A stretch of 36,803 bases of DNA from Daejeonella sp. (GTDB lineage Bacteria; Bacteroidota; Bacteroidia; Sphingobacteriales; Sphingobacteriaceae): the NCBI RefSeq assembly GCF_030684675.1, contig NZ_JAUXXZ010000008.1, positions 1-36,803 on the forward strand, written 5' to 3'. The translations under genes were made by a program, and so were the position numbers. Shown here in pieces: positions 1-8,466 of the stretch. Below the pieces are notes generated by a model that was given only the letters and a program-made list of their open reading frames with translations, was not told the DNA's origin and ran no database searches. Within the stretch, counting starts at the first letter, position 1. Every line of letters begins with the position of its first letter.

Positions 1-188
1 CCTATCGTGTGGACACATTTCTGTGTCGTTATGCTTAGGCATCCAGTATCCCCCGCCGGCGGGGGAATTAAAGGGGGTGGAACCTCCCCGTAGCCCCTCC
101 AAAGGGGCACAGCATAGCGCCTAAATCCCTACTTAATAATAAATTTTGATACTTTGACACCTGTTTAAAGATGTGTACACACGATAGG
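1..188. repeat. Short element with 18-bp terminal inverted repeats
   Basis: Bases 1-18 and 171-188 are inverted copies matching at 17 of 18 positions (mismatch at position 12 of the left arm). The 188-bp interval has no plausible gene. Its interior has a GC-rich palindrome (about 50-63, ccccgccggcgggg) and a hairpin near 94-109 (gcccct / aggggc). This looks like a MITE or REP-type element. The left end coincides with the window edge, so the repeat may extend further left. No target-site duplication can be tested. Confidence 0.45.
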
Positions 189-254
189 ATAAAACCGGAT
201 CCCGCGTATGCTGGAACCTCCCAATCCTTAAATAAGGGAATTAGTCTGCAGCCC

Positions 255-293
255 CTTGCAATTGATTAAGCTCCCGGATTAATCAATTGCAAG
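255..293. repeat. Perfect 15-bp inverted repeat (hairpin)
   Basis: Bases 255-269 and 279-293 are exact reverse complements around a 9-nt loop. There is no U-run on either side, so it is not a classical intrinsic terminator. It lies in a gene-free stretch (189-585). Apart from this hairpin and the terminator at 313-343, that stretch is AT-rich and shows nothing else I recognise. Confidence 0.55.
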
Positions 294-308
294 AAAAGGG
301 TATAAATG

Positions 309-343
309 AAAAAAACGGTCAGATATTGAATATCTGACCGTTT
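309..343 (-). terminator. Rho-independent terminator of the peptidase operon
   Basis: Bases 313-326 and 330-343 form a perfect 14-bp stem with a 3-nt loop. Read on the minus strand, the stem is followed by seven U residues (A-run at 309-315). It lies about 240 nt downstream of the S9 peptidase stop, with no gene between, so it probably ends that minus-strand operon. Confidence 0.7.
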
Positions 344-585
344 CCCCAAAAATTACAATTAAAAACTTGTAGATCCTTAAAGCTATTCCCCACCTCTCAG
401 AGTACAATCACTGCATGTCTGAAATGCGTTTTTACTTTCGTAAGACAAATAGCCTTGAGGTTGATTAACCTTTATTTTATAAAATTACACTTTTTCATTA
501 TTTTTCTAAAATAAGTTTTCCACATTTTTTATAAATAAAAATTGCGAAAATCATTCATTTACAGGCTTTTAGATATCTGTGCCAA

Positions 586-2949
586 TTATTTGAGTGTTTT
601 TTCAAATAATTTTAGGATTCTTTTGTACTCATCCGTCCAGCTTGAAGGCTCCAAAAACGCATGGTCTTCAACCGGATAAACAGCGAGTTCCCAGTTCTCT
701 TTTTTAAGTTCAATGAGCCTTTGTGATAATCGGATGATATCCTGAAAATGAACATTCACATCTACCATTCCATGAGCCATCAGCAGATTACCTTTTAAAC
801 CCTCAGCAAAATAGATCGGAGAACTTCTTTTGTAAGCAATCTCATCATTGGCGGGTTCATTCAGGATGTTTGCAGTATATCCATGATTGTAATGTGCCCA
901 GTCGGTTACAGAACGCAGCGCAGCACCCGATTTAAATACGTCCGGTTCATTGAATAAACCCATTAATGCCATGAATCCACCATATGAGCCCCCATAAATA
1001 CCGACATTTTTAGGATTAACACCATATTTTTCAATGAGCAATCTAACCCCATCGACATTGTCGCTCAGGTCTTTTCCGCCCATATGACGGTATATTCCGG
1101 TACGGTGATCCCGCCCATAGCCTGAGCTTGCTGTATAATCGATGTCTATTACGGTATATCCCAAATCAGCAAGCAGGTTATTGAACATATATTCCCTGAA
1201 GTACTGACTCCACCAATAATGCACATTCTGCAAATAACCTGCACCATGAACAAATACCACGGCCGGTTTAGAGGGAGCAGGACTTTCTGGTTTGTAAACT
1301 CTTGCATATACATCTGAACCATGACGGTTTTTGAAGCTCAGTACCTCAGGTTCCCGCCATTTATAAGAATCGAATTCAGCGCTGCTGGAGCTGGTAATCT
1401 TCTCTGCTTTTGCTCCTGCTTTGTTCTCCTGCAGGTATAATTCCCATATTTTGTTTGAAGTTGAATGGCGGATAGCAAGCCATTTTTCATCTGGAGAAAG
1501 ACTGACTTCATTACCTCCTCTCATGGATGTGAGTTTAACAAATGTTCGTCCTGTAACAGGGATCCGGTAAAAATGAGTGATACCGGGATGCTCCATGTTT
1601 GCTGTGAAATAAAAGCTTTTCTTATCGTTTGACAATTGAAGTGTTTGTACTTCATATTTTCCGGCAGTAAGTAATTTTTTGTCTCCGGAATTTACATTCA
1701 GGGTATAGATATGGGAGTATCCGGTAGCCTCGCTCTGGAAATAGATTGTTCTGTTATCAATCCATCCGATATTGCTCCCACCAAAGAAACCACCGATACC
1801 TGGGCCACCAATCCAGGCTTCATCCCGCTGCCTGTCGAGGGGCGATAATTTGCCACTTTGGGGATCCAGCTTCATGATCCAGCGGTCTTTATTGTCGAGT
1901 GCCGAAACAGTCACTACTGCCAATGAGCCATCAGAATTCCAGAAAGGGCCATTGATCGAGACTTTACGATCTTCATTTTTCTTTGTTCTTTCTTCCAGCT
2001 GTTTGGGATATTCTTTTACATAATCCGGCAGGTCCTTGATTCCCGGAATCTCTTTGGTAGAGATAGCATAAATCGTATCCCTTTGGATATCATAAAGATA
2101 ACTTTCATAGCCAGGTAATGCGTTACCCACTTTCGTACGTCCGCTGATATCTTCAGTGTACCCTGTTGTGCTGATATAGTTTGGAACTATCGTGTTTTTA
2201 TTGCCCTCGGCACGTTTCACAATCCGGAAGGCGATAAACTTTTCATCCGGACTCAATCGTAAACCATTCAGAAAACTGCGTTCATCAAGGTAGAATTCTT
2301 TCGGGTCTTTTGGCTCATTTGCTTTATTCTTTGCCTCCTGCTCTTTTCGATCAGCTTCCCTCTTTTTTATGATCTCAAATTCATTGATCTGATCCTGTCT
2401 GAGCCATTGATCCTGTTTCGATAGTTGACTTTCAGGACGCTTTTTAGAGCGGGTAAAATTACTAAGTTGTACAAGTTTCCCTCCGCTAATGGAGATGCTG
2501 AAGAGGTTATCTCCGCGCTGGAAAAGTACTTTACTTTCGTTTTTGTCAAATACAGGGTTAGCTTCCCGTTCAAGGGTATTTGTAAGAGCCTGTTCCTCCC
2601 CGGTGCTAATCGTTTTGATAAAAAGGTCTCCTTTGCGCTCAAAAAGCACTTTTGTTCGGTCTCTTGTATAAATAATTGTTCCTTTATCCAGATTTTCCGT
2701 TATTTCTTCGGATACTTTTTGGGGCTTACGTATATCTAAAGAAATCTGATACATAGGATCTTCCTGTTCCTTTTCAGGATTCCAGTTAAAATAGATGTTT
2801 TTGCTGTTTTCATCCCATTTGATGTTAGAGGGGGAAACACCCATCCATTTTGGATCGCGCATGATCTTTTCTACGCTGAGGCTCCCTAAATCCTGAGCAA
2901 ATAGTGCTAAGGGTGAAGCTAGAAAAAGGCAAAATATGATTCTTTTCAT
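586..2949 (-). CDS. S9 family prolyl oligopeptidase / DPP-IV-like serine peptidase
   Basis: This is a secreted serine exopeptidase or oligopeptidase of 787 aa. An N-terminal signal peptide (about 1-19, ending LALFAQ) is followed by a long beta-propeller-like region (about 20-520) and an alpha/beta hydrolase domain (about 540-787). The catalytic triad is visible: Ser655 in GGSYGG, Asp730 in GMVDVNVH and His763 in VEDHAF. Length and order match the DPP-IV / S9B-S9C families, which cleave peptides in the periplasm. It is the last gene of a four-gene minus-strand operon with two M14-type proteins, which suggests joint breakdown of extracellular peptides. Specificity cannot be read from sequence. 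The domain looks complete. Confidence 0.93.
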   Translation of the reverse strand: MKRIIFCLFLASPLALFAQDLGSLSVEKIMRDPKWMGVSPSNIKWDENSKNIYFNWNPEKEQEDPMYQISLDIRKPQKVSEEITENLDKGTIIYTRDRTKVLFERKGDLFIKTISTGEEQALTNTLEREANPVFDKNESKVLFQRGDNLFSISISGGKLVQLSNFTRSKKRPESQLSKQDQWLRQDQINEFEIIKKREADRKEQEAKNKANEPKDPKEFYLDERSFLNGLRLSPDEKFIAFRIVKRAEGNKNTIVPNYISTTGYTEDISGRTKVGNALPGYESYLYDIQRDTIYAISTKEIPGIKDLPDYVKEYPKQLEERTKKNEDRKVSINGPFWNSDGSLAVVTVSALDNKDRWIMKLDPQSGKLSPLDRQRDEAWIGGPGIGGFFGGSNIGWIDNRTIYFQSEATGYSHIYTLNVNSGDKKLLTAGKYEVQTLQLSNDKKSFYFTANMEHPGITHFYRIPVTGRTFVKLTSMRGGNEVSLSPDEKWLAIRHSTSNKIWELYLQENKAGAKAEKITSSSSAEFDSYKWREPEVLSFKNRHGSDVYARVYKPESPAPSKPAVVFVHGAGYLQNVHYWWSQYFREYMFNNLLADLGYTVIDIDYTASSGYGRDHRTGIYRHMGGKDLSDNVDGVRLLIEKYGVNPKNVGIYGGSYGGFMALMGLFNEPDVFKSGAALRSVTDWAHYNHGYTANILNEPANDEIAYKRSSPIYFAEGLKGNLLMAHGMVDVNVHFQDIIRLSQRLIELKKENWELAVYPVEDHAFLEPSSWTDEYKRILKLFEKTLK

Positions 2950-2986
2950 AATATTTTCTTCAAATGAATTTCTTGCTATTCAATCT

Positions 2987-3511
2987 TTAAATTAAATTCT
3001 GCTTTGAACCGGAGCTCATTGTTTCGTTCAAGTATGTAATAAAATTTTTTTTATCGGGACTAAACTCCATGATCCAGCGGTTCGTTTTGGCTGCCGGAAT
3101 TAAATTTGAGGTAAATTCATCAGCAGGTAAATACTGTGCAAGGGCGGTGCTGATCTTTTGGTCAGAATCCCTGCCATAGTTAGTGATGCTATCAGGGCTT
3201 CCATCTGTATGCCGGTGATCATGCTTCAGGCGGATTCCACCTTTCGTTTTTGTGAGCACCCATGTGCGTGTTTGATTTTCGCCAACATTAAAAGGTAACT
3301 TTAACTCAGATCTGTTGCTTCTGCTGACTTTAAAACTCAACACTTTACCCCAAAAATCATTTGCCTTTGTGGTATCCGGCATGTAAATAGCCTTACCATA
3401 AAAGGTTTTGCCTTCAAGGGAGCGAATTGCTTTAAAAAATTCCTTTTCTCCTTGCCCGAAGAGAAGGGTATTAAAAAGGAGAAGACATGTTGTAATGCAA
3501 AGTAGTTTCAT
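2987..3511 (-). CDS. Small secreted protein of unknown function
   Basis: I do not recognise this 174-aa protein. It has an N-terminal signal peptide (MKLLCITTCLLLFNTLLFGQ), and the remainder looks like a soluble periplasmic domain with a His/Asp-rich patch (KHDHRHTDG) near the middle. I chose the ATG at 3511 rather than an upstream start at 3553: only this start places the signal peptide at the N terminus, and it leaves 1 nt after the stop of the upstream M14 gene, which suggests translational coupling. It sits between an M14 peptidase and an S9 peptidase and may assist or be processed with them; this is inference from position only. Confidence 0.75.
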   Translation of the reverse strand: MKLLCITTCLLLFNTLLFGQGEKEFFKAIRSLEGKTFYGKAIYMPDTTKANDFWGKVLSFKVSRSNRSELKLPFNVGENQTRTWVLTKTKGGIRLKHDHRHTDGSPDSITNYGRDSDQKISTALAQYLPADEFTSNLIPAAKTNRWIMEFSPDKKNFITYLNETMSSGSKQNLI

Positions 3512-3512
3512 A

Positions 3513-5249
3513 TTATTGGGCTCTAATTGCCACACCACCCTTTTTACTGTCAACGTTTACCTGGTATTTCTCTCCGTTCTGGATTATCCACCTAACTGTA
3601 ACCGTTCCGTTTCCCGGGATATTCGGCACCTTGATGTTTTCAGGATCATTTTTCTGCTCCTCTGCAATGTTCAGATCACGGTTGGTAACGATCATTCCTG
3701 CTATCACTTTTGCTCCCTTCAGACTAACCAGATCAGGAACTTCAATCTTGTACTTCAGATCCTGACTTGAATGTGTTGGCATCAGGCGCTTATTCGCAAT
3801 AACAGCAGTCACCTCCTTTAATCCGGCACCCAAATCCTTTTCAGAAATCTCTTCGACAGAAAGTTTCGGGGTATGATAGGCATGATATAAAGTGAAAGCC
3901 ATATTACGGTGTGCATCGCTTTCAAGCAAAAATCCTGGATGCAGACGGCCAAAAGATTTCTTAAAACCACCAATTTCTATATCACCATATTGGGGATGTT
4001 TGAATGCTTTCCAATTGACAAAGGCATCATTAAAAAGCAGATTCCGGTCGAAAGAATATTGTTCAGATTGGGCACTTCTGTCAGCAGGTTTATTATATAA
4101 CAGAAACTGCGTCCATAGCTCATTTGAGAAAGTATAAATACCCCTTCCGCCGTAAAACCAATCCAGCTCCCCTCCAAAAACGGAGTACAGATCTTTGTAT
4201 ACAACCAGGTATTTATATCCTGGAATCAGTTCCTCACCTTTTTTGCCAAGGGCATCATAAACCTGAACATCCTGTGCATTGTAGGTGTTTAAATCCTCAA
4301 GTGCACCCGGCCCACGGAGAATCATACCGCCATTATTATGGTAAGACTGTCCTGCAGCAATGTTTGGATGTTTCATCACAAATTCGGAAATCGAACGGTT
4401 TTCAGGCAATGAGAATGGGTATTTATAGGCACCGTTTTGTATGTGATTTGGCTGCCAGTTCCATGCCCAGTCGCGGTTAGGGTCATAAAAACCTTCTCCG
4501 TCTTCATTCACATCACCATCCCCGTCGTTATCAATTCCTTCATAGCCCAGCAATTCATATTCTCCCTGCTGATCGACGCCTACACTGATCATTCGTCTCG
4601 GATCTTCCGGATCAGGCTTTAAACGGCCATTCGGATTTTTCCGGCGCATGAAAACAATATGCCCGTCACCATCAAGGTCATCATAACCATCTTCATTTAT
4701 TTCTCCGTCGCGGTCATTGTCTACTGGAATCATCCCTGAACGTGGGGAATTTGCATTATTTGCCTTATGGATAAAATTATCCCTGGCATCAGGGTTGATC
4801 GTTGGAGCGATGTAAAAGGTTTTATCCTCTAATAAGTCCTGAATATGTTTTGTATCTGCAAAAGACTCAGCAAGATACCATGCTGTGTACAGCGCGAATT
4901 CGCTACCCTGAATTTCATTTGAATGGATGTTCCCATCAATATACATCGCAGGTTTTCTTCCTGGGTCGCCCTTCTTAAAATCAGAGATCGTCATCACCCA
5001 CATTTCTTTTCCAAGGTGTGATTTTCCCATAGATTCAAGCTTTACAAGATCAGGATAAGCTTTTGCAAGCTTTTTACAGATCTCGGTAATTGCAGCATAG
5101 TCATTATAACGGTTCCAGCTTACCGGAACTTTCGGGTTAGCCGGACTTCCCGAAGCTTTTAGAATCTGCTCAGGTTGTTGTGCCTGCAAGGTAATTGCCA
5201 GAACAAGAACCGGAAGGGTAAAAAATATTTTCTTTATGAATGCTTTCAT
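3513..5249 (-). CDS. M14 family zinc carboxypeptidase, secreted
   Basis: This 578-aa zinc metallocarboxypeptidase has a signal peptide (about 1-23, ending TLQAQ). The M14 zinc site is present: His109 and Glu112 in the HSNE motif, a third ligand at His304 (QSYHNNGG), and the likely catalytic Glu377 in FSNELWT. The conserved INPDARD segment follows at about 151-157. An insertion at about 176-255 carries two Asp-rich EF-hand-like loops (DNDRDG, DLDGDG, DNDGDGD) that could bind calcium. A beta-sandwich-like C-terminal domain follows the catalytic part. It is the second gene of the operon, downstream of an inactive-looking paralogue, and would remove C-terminal residues from peptides outside the inner membrane. 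Confidence 0.93.
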   Translation of the reverse strand: MKAFIKKIFFTLPVLVLAITLQAQQPEQILKASGSPANPKVPVSWNRYNDYAAITEICKKLAKAYPDLVKLESMGKSHLGKEMWVMTISDFKKGDPGRKPAMYIDGNIHSNEIQGSEFALYTAWYLAESFADTKHIQDLLEDKTFYIAPTINPDARDNFIHKANNANSPRSGMIPVDNDRDGEINEDGYDDLDGDGHIVFMRRKNPNGRLKPDPEDPRRMISVGVDQQGEYELLGYEGIDNDGDGDVNEDGEGFYDPNRDWAWNWQPNHIQNGAYKYPFSLPENRSISEFVMKHPNIAAGQSYHNNGGMILRGPGALEDLNTYNAQDVQVYDALGKKGEELIPGYKYLVVYKDLYSVFGGELDWFYGGRGIYTFSNELWTQFLLYNKPADRSAQSEQYSFDRNLLFNDAFVNWKAFKHPQYGDIEIGGFKKSFGRLHPGFLLESDAHRNMAFTLYHAYHTPKLSVEEISEKDLGAGLKEVTAVIANKRLMPTHSSQDLKYKIEVPDLVSLKGAKVIAGMIVTNRDLNIAEEQKNDPENIKVPNIPGNGTVTVRWIIQNGEKYQVNVDSKKGGVAIRAQ

Positions 5250-5285
5250 CTTTTTCTATTTAATTTTTCAAAACAAATCCTGGAA

Positions 5286-6929
5286 TTATAAAGGGATTTC
5301 TACAGTCTTTGTTCCACTCGTCGGACTACCTGTATTAATTGTCAGTTTACCTGAACCTTTTATCAGCCAGGATATGCTTTGGTTTCCCTGACCTTGAATC
5401 GCATCGATTAATTGGTTTTTGCGTCCACTGATAATTGTTTGATTCGCTTGCGGAATTACTTTAACAGATAGCTTCTTTACCCAATAGCTTCGTTCGCCAA
5501 CCTTGGTGTGGGTGGGTAAAATTCCTTTATTAAAAAGAGTGACTGTGACTCTGGTCAGGTCATTACCTAATTTCTCTTTTTTTATATTTGTGATATCAAT
5601 GGAAGGAGTATACTTGCTAAGTGCCAGAATAAAGTCGCTATGCTTTTTTACCAAATCTTCAACCAGCTTAAAGGGAGGATTTTTTAATACAAAAGGATCA
5701 ATTCCCCCAATTTCTACGGTTTGTCCGGGGAAATCAGGGTGTTCAATCTTTGTCCACTCTGTAAAATTGTCTTTTAGTCCCTGGCTATCGGCCCAACGGA
5801 GGTAATTTGCCGTCGGATCTTCAATTTTCAGATCCTTCACTTTTTTCGCTGTATCGGCTTTTGCCTTCGGTACCCACCATCCCGGCGTACTGAAACTATT
5901 ACGGCCGTAATGGAAATAAGCCCATTGAGCAAAATCACCCCCCTCTGAAGCACTTTTGGGAGCATCCTTTAAGCCAACTGTTTTAATATAAAGTTCGGAA
6001 ACCAGAGTATTTGCCTTTGCATCTGCTTCAAAATAGCCGGTAATGATGCGCTTTGAAATAGCCTGTGCATTAAAAGATACCGGTACTGAAAGGTTATTAT
6101 AGGGTCCGAATGTGATTACTGAATAAATATTAAACATCTCAAACAGGTTGTCGAGTAAAGTCCTGTTCTCAATTTCAGAGACCATGTGTTCTCCCGACCC
6201 CGGAATGAAATTCGGATAGTCATAACTCATATTCTTATTAAAATGTACCCCACCTTCAGCGTCTTCATTATAATTTCCATCCTTATCATTGTCGGTTCCT
6301 TCAGAAAAAAGCAGGTATTTACCTACTTCGCCTTTCGTTGGATCGGCAAGAATCATCGACCGGGGTTCTTCAGGGTTGATACGGTATTTTCCTGTTGGAT
6401 CTTCAACTCTGATCCAGCTTATTTTGCCATCTTTATCCAGGTCATCAAACCCATCTTCATTCAGCTTTCCATCGCGGTCCTCATCTGTAGCTTTTGCGTT
6501 TCCACTTCTTGCATAGCGGATTTGACTGAAGTATTGTTCCGTAGCATCCGGACTCATGTTCGGAAAAACATAAAATGTATTTTTCTCAAGAATATTCTTA
6601 ATACTATCCTGGGCAGAGTCCTTGAGTATTTTTTCCGCAAATCCCAAAGCCAGCTCAGTGCCCAGAAGGTGTGAACCTTCAACGCCTCCAACAATTGCAA
6701 GCGCCGGTTTTTGCCCAATGTTTCCGCTGCCAATGCTAAGCATCCAGATATCTTTTCCGCCTATGGTTTTGACAAGAGATTTAACTTTTACCAGTGATGG
6801 ATAGGTTTTAGCGAGGGAATTTATCCGCTCTGAAACCCGGGAGTTATTGCTGTAATCCTGTGCATTTAATTCTCCAAAAAAGAGAAAAATACACCACAGC
6901 AAAACTGAGGTTTTGTAAATTTTATTCAT
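5286..6929 (-). CDS. M14-like protein with degenerate zinc site (pseudoenzyme candidate)
   Basis: This 547-aa paralogue of the adjacent M14 carboxypeptidase has a signal peptide (about 1-23, ending LNAQ), Asp-rich calcium-type loops (DEDRDG, DLDKDG, DNDKDG) and a similar C-terminal domain. The catalytic residues are not conserved. Where the neighbour has HSNE, this protein has E84-G-S-H87, so His and Glu are exchanged. The third ligand His is Gly in my alignment (ITFGPYNN), and the catalytic Glu position is occupied by WW. It may be a non-catalytic binding partner or scaffold. It is the first gene of the operon, 36 nt upstream of the active paralogue. The alignment was done by eye. Confidence 0.85.
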   Translation of the reverse strand: MNKIYKTSVLLWCIFLFFGELNAQDYSNNSRVSERINSLAKTYPSLVKVKSLVKTIGGKDIWMLSIGSGNIGQKPALAIVGGVEGSHLLGTELALGFAEKILKDSAQDSIKNILEKNTFYVFPNMSPDATEQYFSQIRYARSGNAKATDEDRDGKLNEDGFDDLDKDGKISWIRVEDPTGKYRINPEEPRSMILADPTKGEVGKYLLFSEGTDNDKDGNYNEDAEGGVHFNKNMSYDYPNFIPGSGEHMVSEIENRTLLDNLFEMFNIYSVITFGPYNNLSVPVSFNAQAISKRIITGYFEADAKANTLVSELYIKTVGLKDAPKSASEGGDFAQWAYFHYGRNSFSTPGWWVPKAKADTAKKVKDLKIEDPTANYLRWADSQGLKDNFTEWTKIEHPDFPGQTVEIGGIDPFVLKNPPFKLVEDLVKKHSDFILALSKYTPSIDITNIKKEKLGNDLTRVTVTLFNKGILPTHTKVGERSYWVKKLSVKVIPQANQTIISGRKNQLIDAIQGQGNQSISWLIKGSGKLTINTGSPTSGTKTVEIPL

Positions 6930-7059
6930 GAAATTAATCGGTTAGTTTCAGCCGATAAATATAAACACAATTTCATTCTCAATTGGTTACGCAATTTAAG
7001 ATTGAAAACAAGAGAGATAGCTGTTACAAATGACAAAGAAGAACAGAAGAAAGTAACTT

Positions 7060-7175
7060 GTGTTAAGTTAACAATACTATGAAGTATAATGTTATTCTTG
7101 TAAAACCCATTTACAAATGATACTCTATACAATTAAACTTACAAAAGCACATATATCAACCTTGAAAGAAGTTAA
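7060..7175 (+). mobile_element. Degenerate left end of an IS630-type element
   Basis: The 12-bp string gtgttaagttaa at 7060 is also the presumed left end of the IS at 36667. After it, both loci share an AT-rich leader containing a conserved gtaaaac block, and then an ATG opening the similar peptides MILYTIKLTK and MIRYTIKLSK. The similarity fades after about 20 codons and no transposase body follows. It is therefore most likely a solo or decayed end of a related element. No right end was found nearby. Confidence 0.55.
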
Positions 7176-7332
7176 ACAGGAAGTTGAGACTTGGCAGAAG
7201 AATCTGAATAATAAAAACAGCAAGATCAACGGGCAATTTACTAACAAGGAGGCAAGGGTGAAATTAAAAAGATTGTATCTGTCAATTCATTGGCCAGGCT
7301 ACAGAGATGAGGATTGGTGGTGGCTCTGGTAG
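7117..7332 (+). CDS. 71-aa ORF starting as an IS630 transposase N terminus
   Basis: The first ~20 residues (MILYTIKLTKAHISTLKEV) resemble the start of the IS630-family transposase at 36730. The rest is Lys-rich and ends with a striking aromatic tail (DEDWWWLW), with no match I recognise. It could be a truncated transposase fused to unrelated sequence, or a chance ORF within IS debris. After it, 7333-7422 holds only a short hydrophobic reading (ending AGILFSNF) that is too short to call. Confidence 0.3.
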   Translation: MILYTIKLTKAHISTLKEVKQEVETWQKNLNNKNSKINGQFTNKEARVKLKRLYLSIHWPGYRDEDWWWLW

Positions 7333-7407
7333 CAAGTGTAATTGGAGCTATGGCAGGCATTCTATTCTCGAATTTCTAAATGCTATTAGTTAGACAGCCA
7401 ATAAGGG

Positions 7408-7415
7408 TATATTTG
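7408..7415 (+). promoter_or_regulatory. Candidate -7 element for the MerC-like gene
   Basis: TATATTTG matches the Bacteroidota -7 consensus TAnnTTTG exactly. It ends only 7 nt before the ATG at 7423, so the transcript would be almost leaderless. No good -33 TTTG is present at the usual spacing. This is weak evidence. Confidence 0.3.
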
Positions 7416-7422
7416 GACCAAC

Positions 7423-8037
7423 ATGAGATTAATAAATAATTTAGATAAAATTGGAACATCAGGAGTGCTTCTTACGGTATTACTATCGCCTTGCTGTTTT
7501 CCAATTATTGCAGTTGCCGCTACAGTTTTGGGATTAGGCAGCTTTGAACTTTTTGGGGAATGGACGATGTGGATCTTCCAGGCTATGGTTTTGATTTCCA
7601 TCATTGGACTTTATATATCATATCGCAGGCACCGGTGTCTGTATCCGTTAATTGCCGCTGTTATTAGCGGGTTTTTAATTATTTATGGATATCATTTTGA
7701 CACCAGCGATTATTGGGTTCACCTTCTTTATGCAGGTTTGATCAGCCTTCTACTAGCTACCATCTGGAATTATCGGCGTAACAAACTTCATTCCTGCTGT
7801 AATATCACCAGCAATAATCAGGATCAACTCATTGAGCTAAGGTCAACAATTACCTGCCCAAATTGCGGCCATAAAAAAGACGAAATTATGCCTACGGATG
7901 CTTGTGCATATTTTTATGAGTGTGAAAAATGTAAAGTCAGATCAAAACCCTTGAAAGGTGATTGCTGTGTCTACTGTAGTTATGGAACTGTTAAATGTCC
8001 GCCCATGCAAGGCTCAAATCCATGCTGTACTTCATAA
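7423..8037 (+). CDS. MerC-like membrane protein fused to a GDCCVxC domain
   Basis: This 204-aa protein has a MerC-type membrane half (about 1-118, four predicted helices) with a vicinal Cys pair in SPCCFPIIA (Cys24, Cys25) in the first helix. The cytoplasmic C-terminal half (about 124-204) is Cys-rich, with CPNC (145, 148), CEKC (167, 170), the GDCCVYC motif (Cys181, 182, 185) and CCTS at the end. MerC proteins import Hg(II). GDCCVxC proteins are a small Cys or selenocysteine family whose function I do not know; this copy uses Cys. There is no merA or merR in the window, so the role could be mercury or another soft-metal uptake or relay. It is alone on the plus strand beside the large efflux operon. 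Confidence 0.82.
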   Translation: MRLINNLDKIGTSGVLLTVLLSPCCFPIIAVAATVLGLGSFELFGEWTMWIFQAMVLISIIGLYISYRRHRCLYPLIAAVISGFLIIYGYHFDTSDYWVHLLYAGLISLLLATIWNYRRNKLHSCCNITSNNQDQLIELRSTITCPNCGHKKDEIMPTDACAYFYECEKCKVRSKPLKGDCCVYCSYGTVKCPPMQGSNPCCTS

Positions 8038-8165
8038 ATTTAGTGCCAAATTTGCCGCTTAGCGAAGCCCTAGTATGGTATGTCTTGTGAAGTAAGTAAT
8101 GCGAATAATCTTCTTTATGGAAGGTTTTTATTTTAGAGTTTAAATCTTGTTATGTTGAGCAGAAA

Positions 8166-8333
8166 CTACCAATGTTTAATAAAATAATGTCTCAAAGTTA
8201 GGAAAGTACTAAAAGCGAGTATTAAAGCCAATAACCAGTATATAACCATGAGTAAAGGTTTAGGTTTATAGGCAAGGCTTATCTTTTTCCTTTTGGTGTC
8301 CTTTTGAGCAGCAACTGGGGCCTTGATTGTCAC
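8166..8333 (-). CDS. Small single-pass membrane protein (55 aa)
   Basis: A short ORF that begins with GTG at 8333, preceded by an AGAAGGA-type ribosome site about 5 nt upstream. The N-terminal half is basic (KDTKRKKIS). A hydrophobic helix (LLMVIYWLLALILAFSTFL) is followed by a short basic tail ending HYFIKHW. I do not recognise the family. The basic N terminus followed by a helix is typical of real small inner-membrane proteins. It follows the truncated DUF1345 gene on the same strand, at the distal end of the metal-efflux operon. The remaining bases of 8038-8466 hold one hairpin and nothing else I can support. Confidence 0.5.
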   Translation of the reverse strand: MTIKAPVAAQKDTKRKKISLAYKPKPLLMVIYWLLALILAFSTFLTLRHYFIKHW

Positions 8334-8373
8334 CGGTTTCCTTCTTTTATTTCTGCTCTGTATTATCAGTTTT

Positions 8374-8404
8374 AATCATTAAACGTTTGGTTCGTTTAAT
8401 GATT
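8374..8404. repeat. 12-bp perfect inverted repeat upstream of the 55-aa ORF
   Basis: Bases 8374-8385 and 8393-8404 are exact reverse complements around a 7-nt loop. It lies between the stop of the DUF1345 gene (8467) and the small ORF start (8333), both on the minus strand. There is no U-run, so it may be a processing or attenuation hairpin or an operator rather than a strong terminator. Confidence 0.45.
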
Positions 8405-8466
8405 CCTTGCATTGTGGTTTTACAACAATTTTAGTTAGTGCAATTAAACTCAAGCCACACAAATTT

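Noticed and set aside
4480-4720. Asp-rich repeats in the M14 gene considered as a DNA repeat array
   Set aside because: They are protein-level calcium-type loops, with diverged codons and also present in the paralogue, not a nucleotide repeat or CRISPR.
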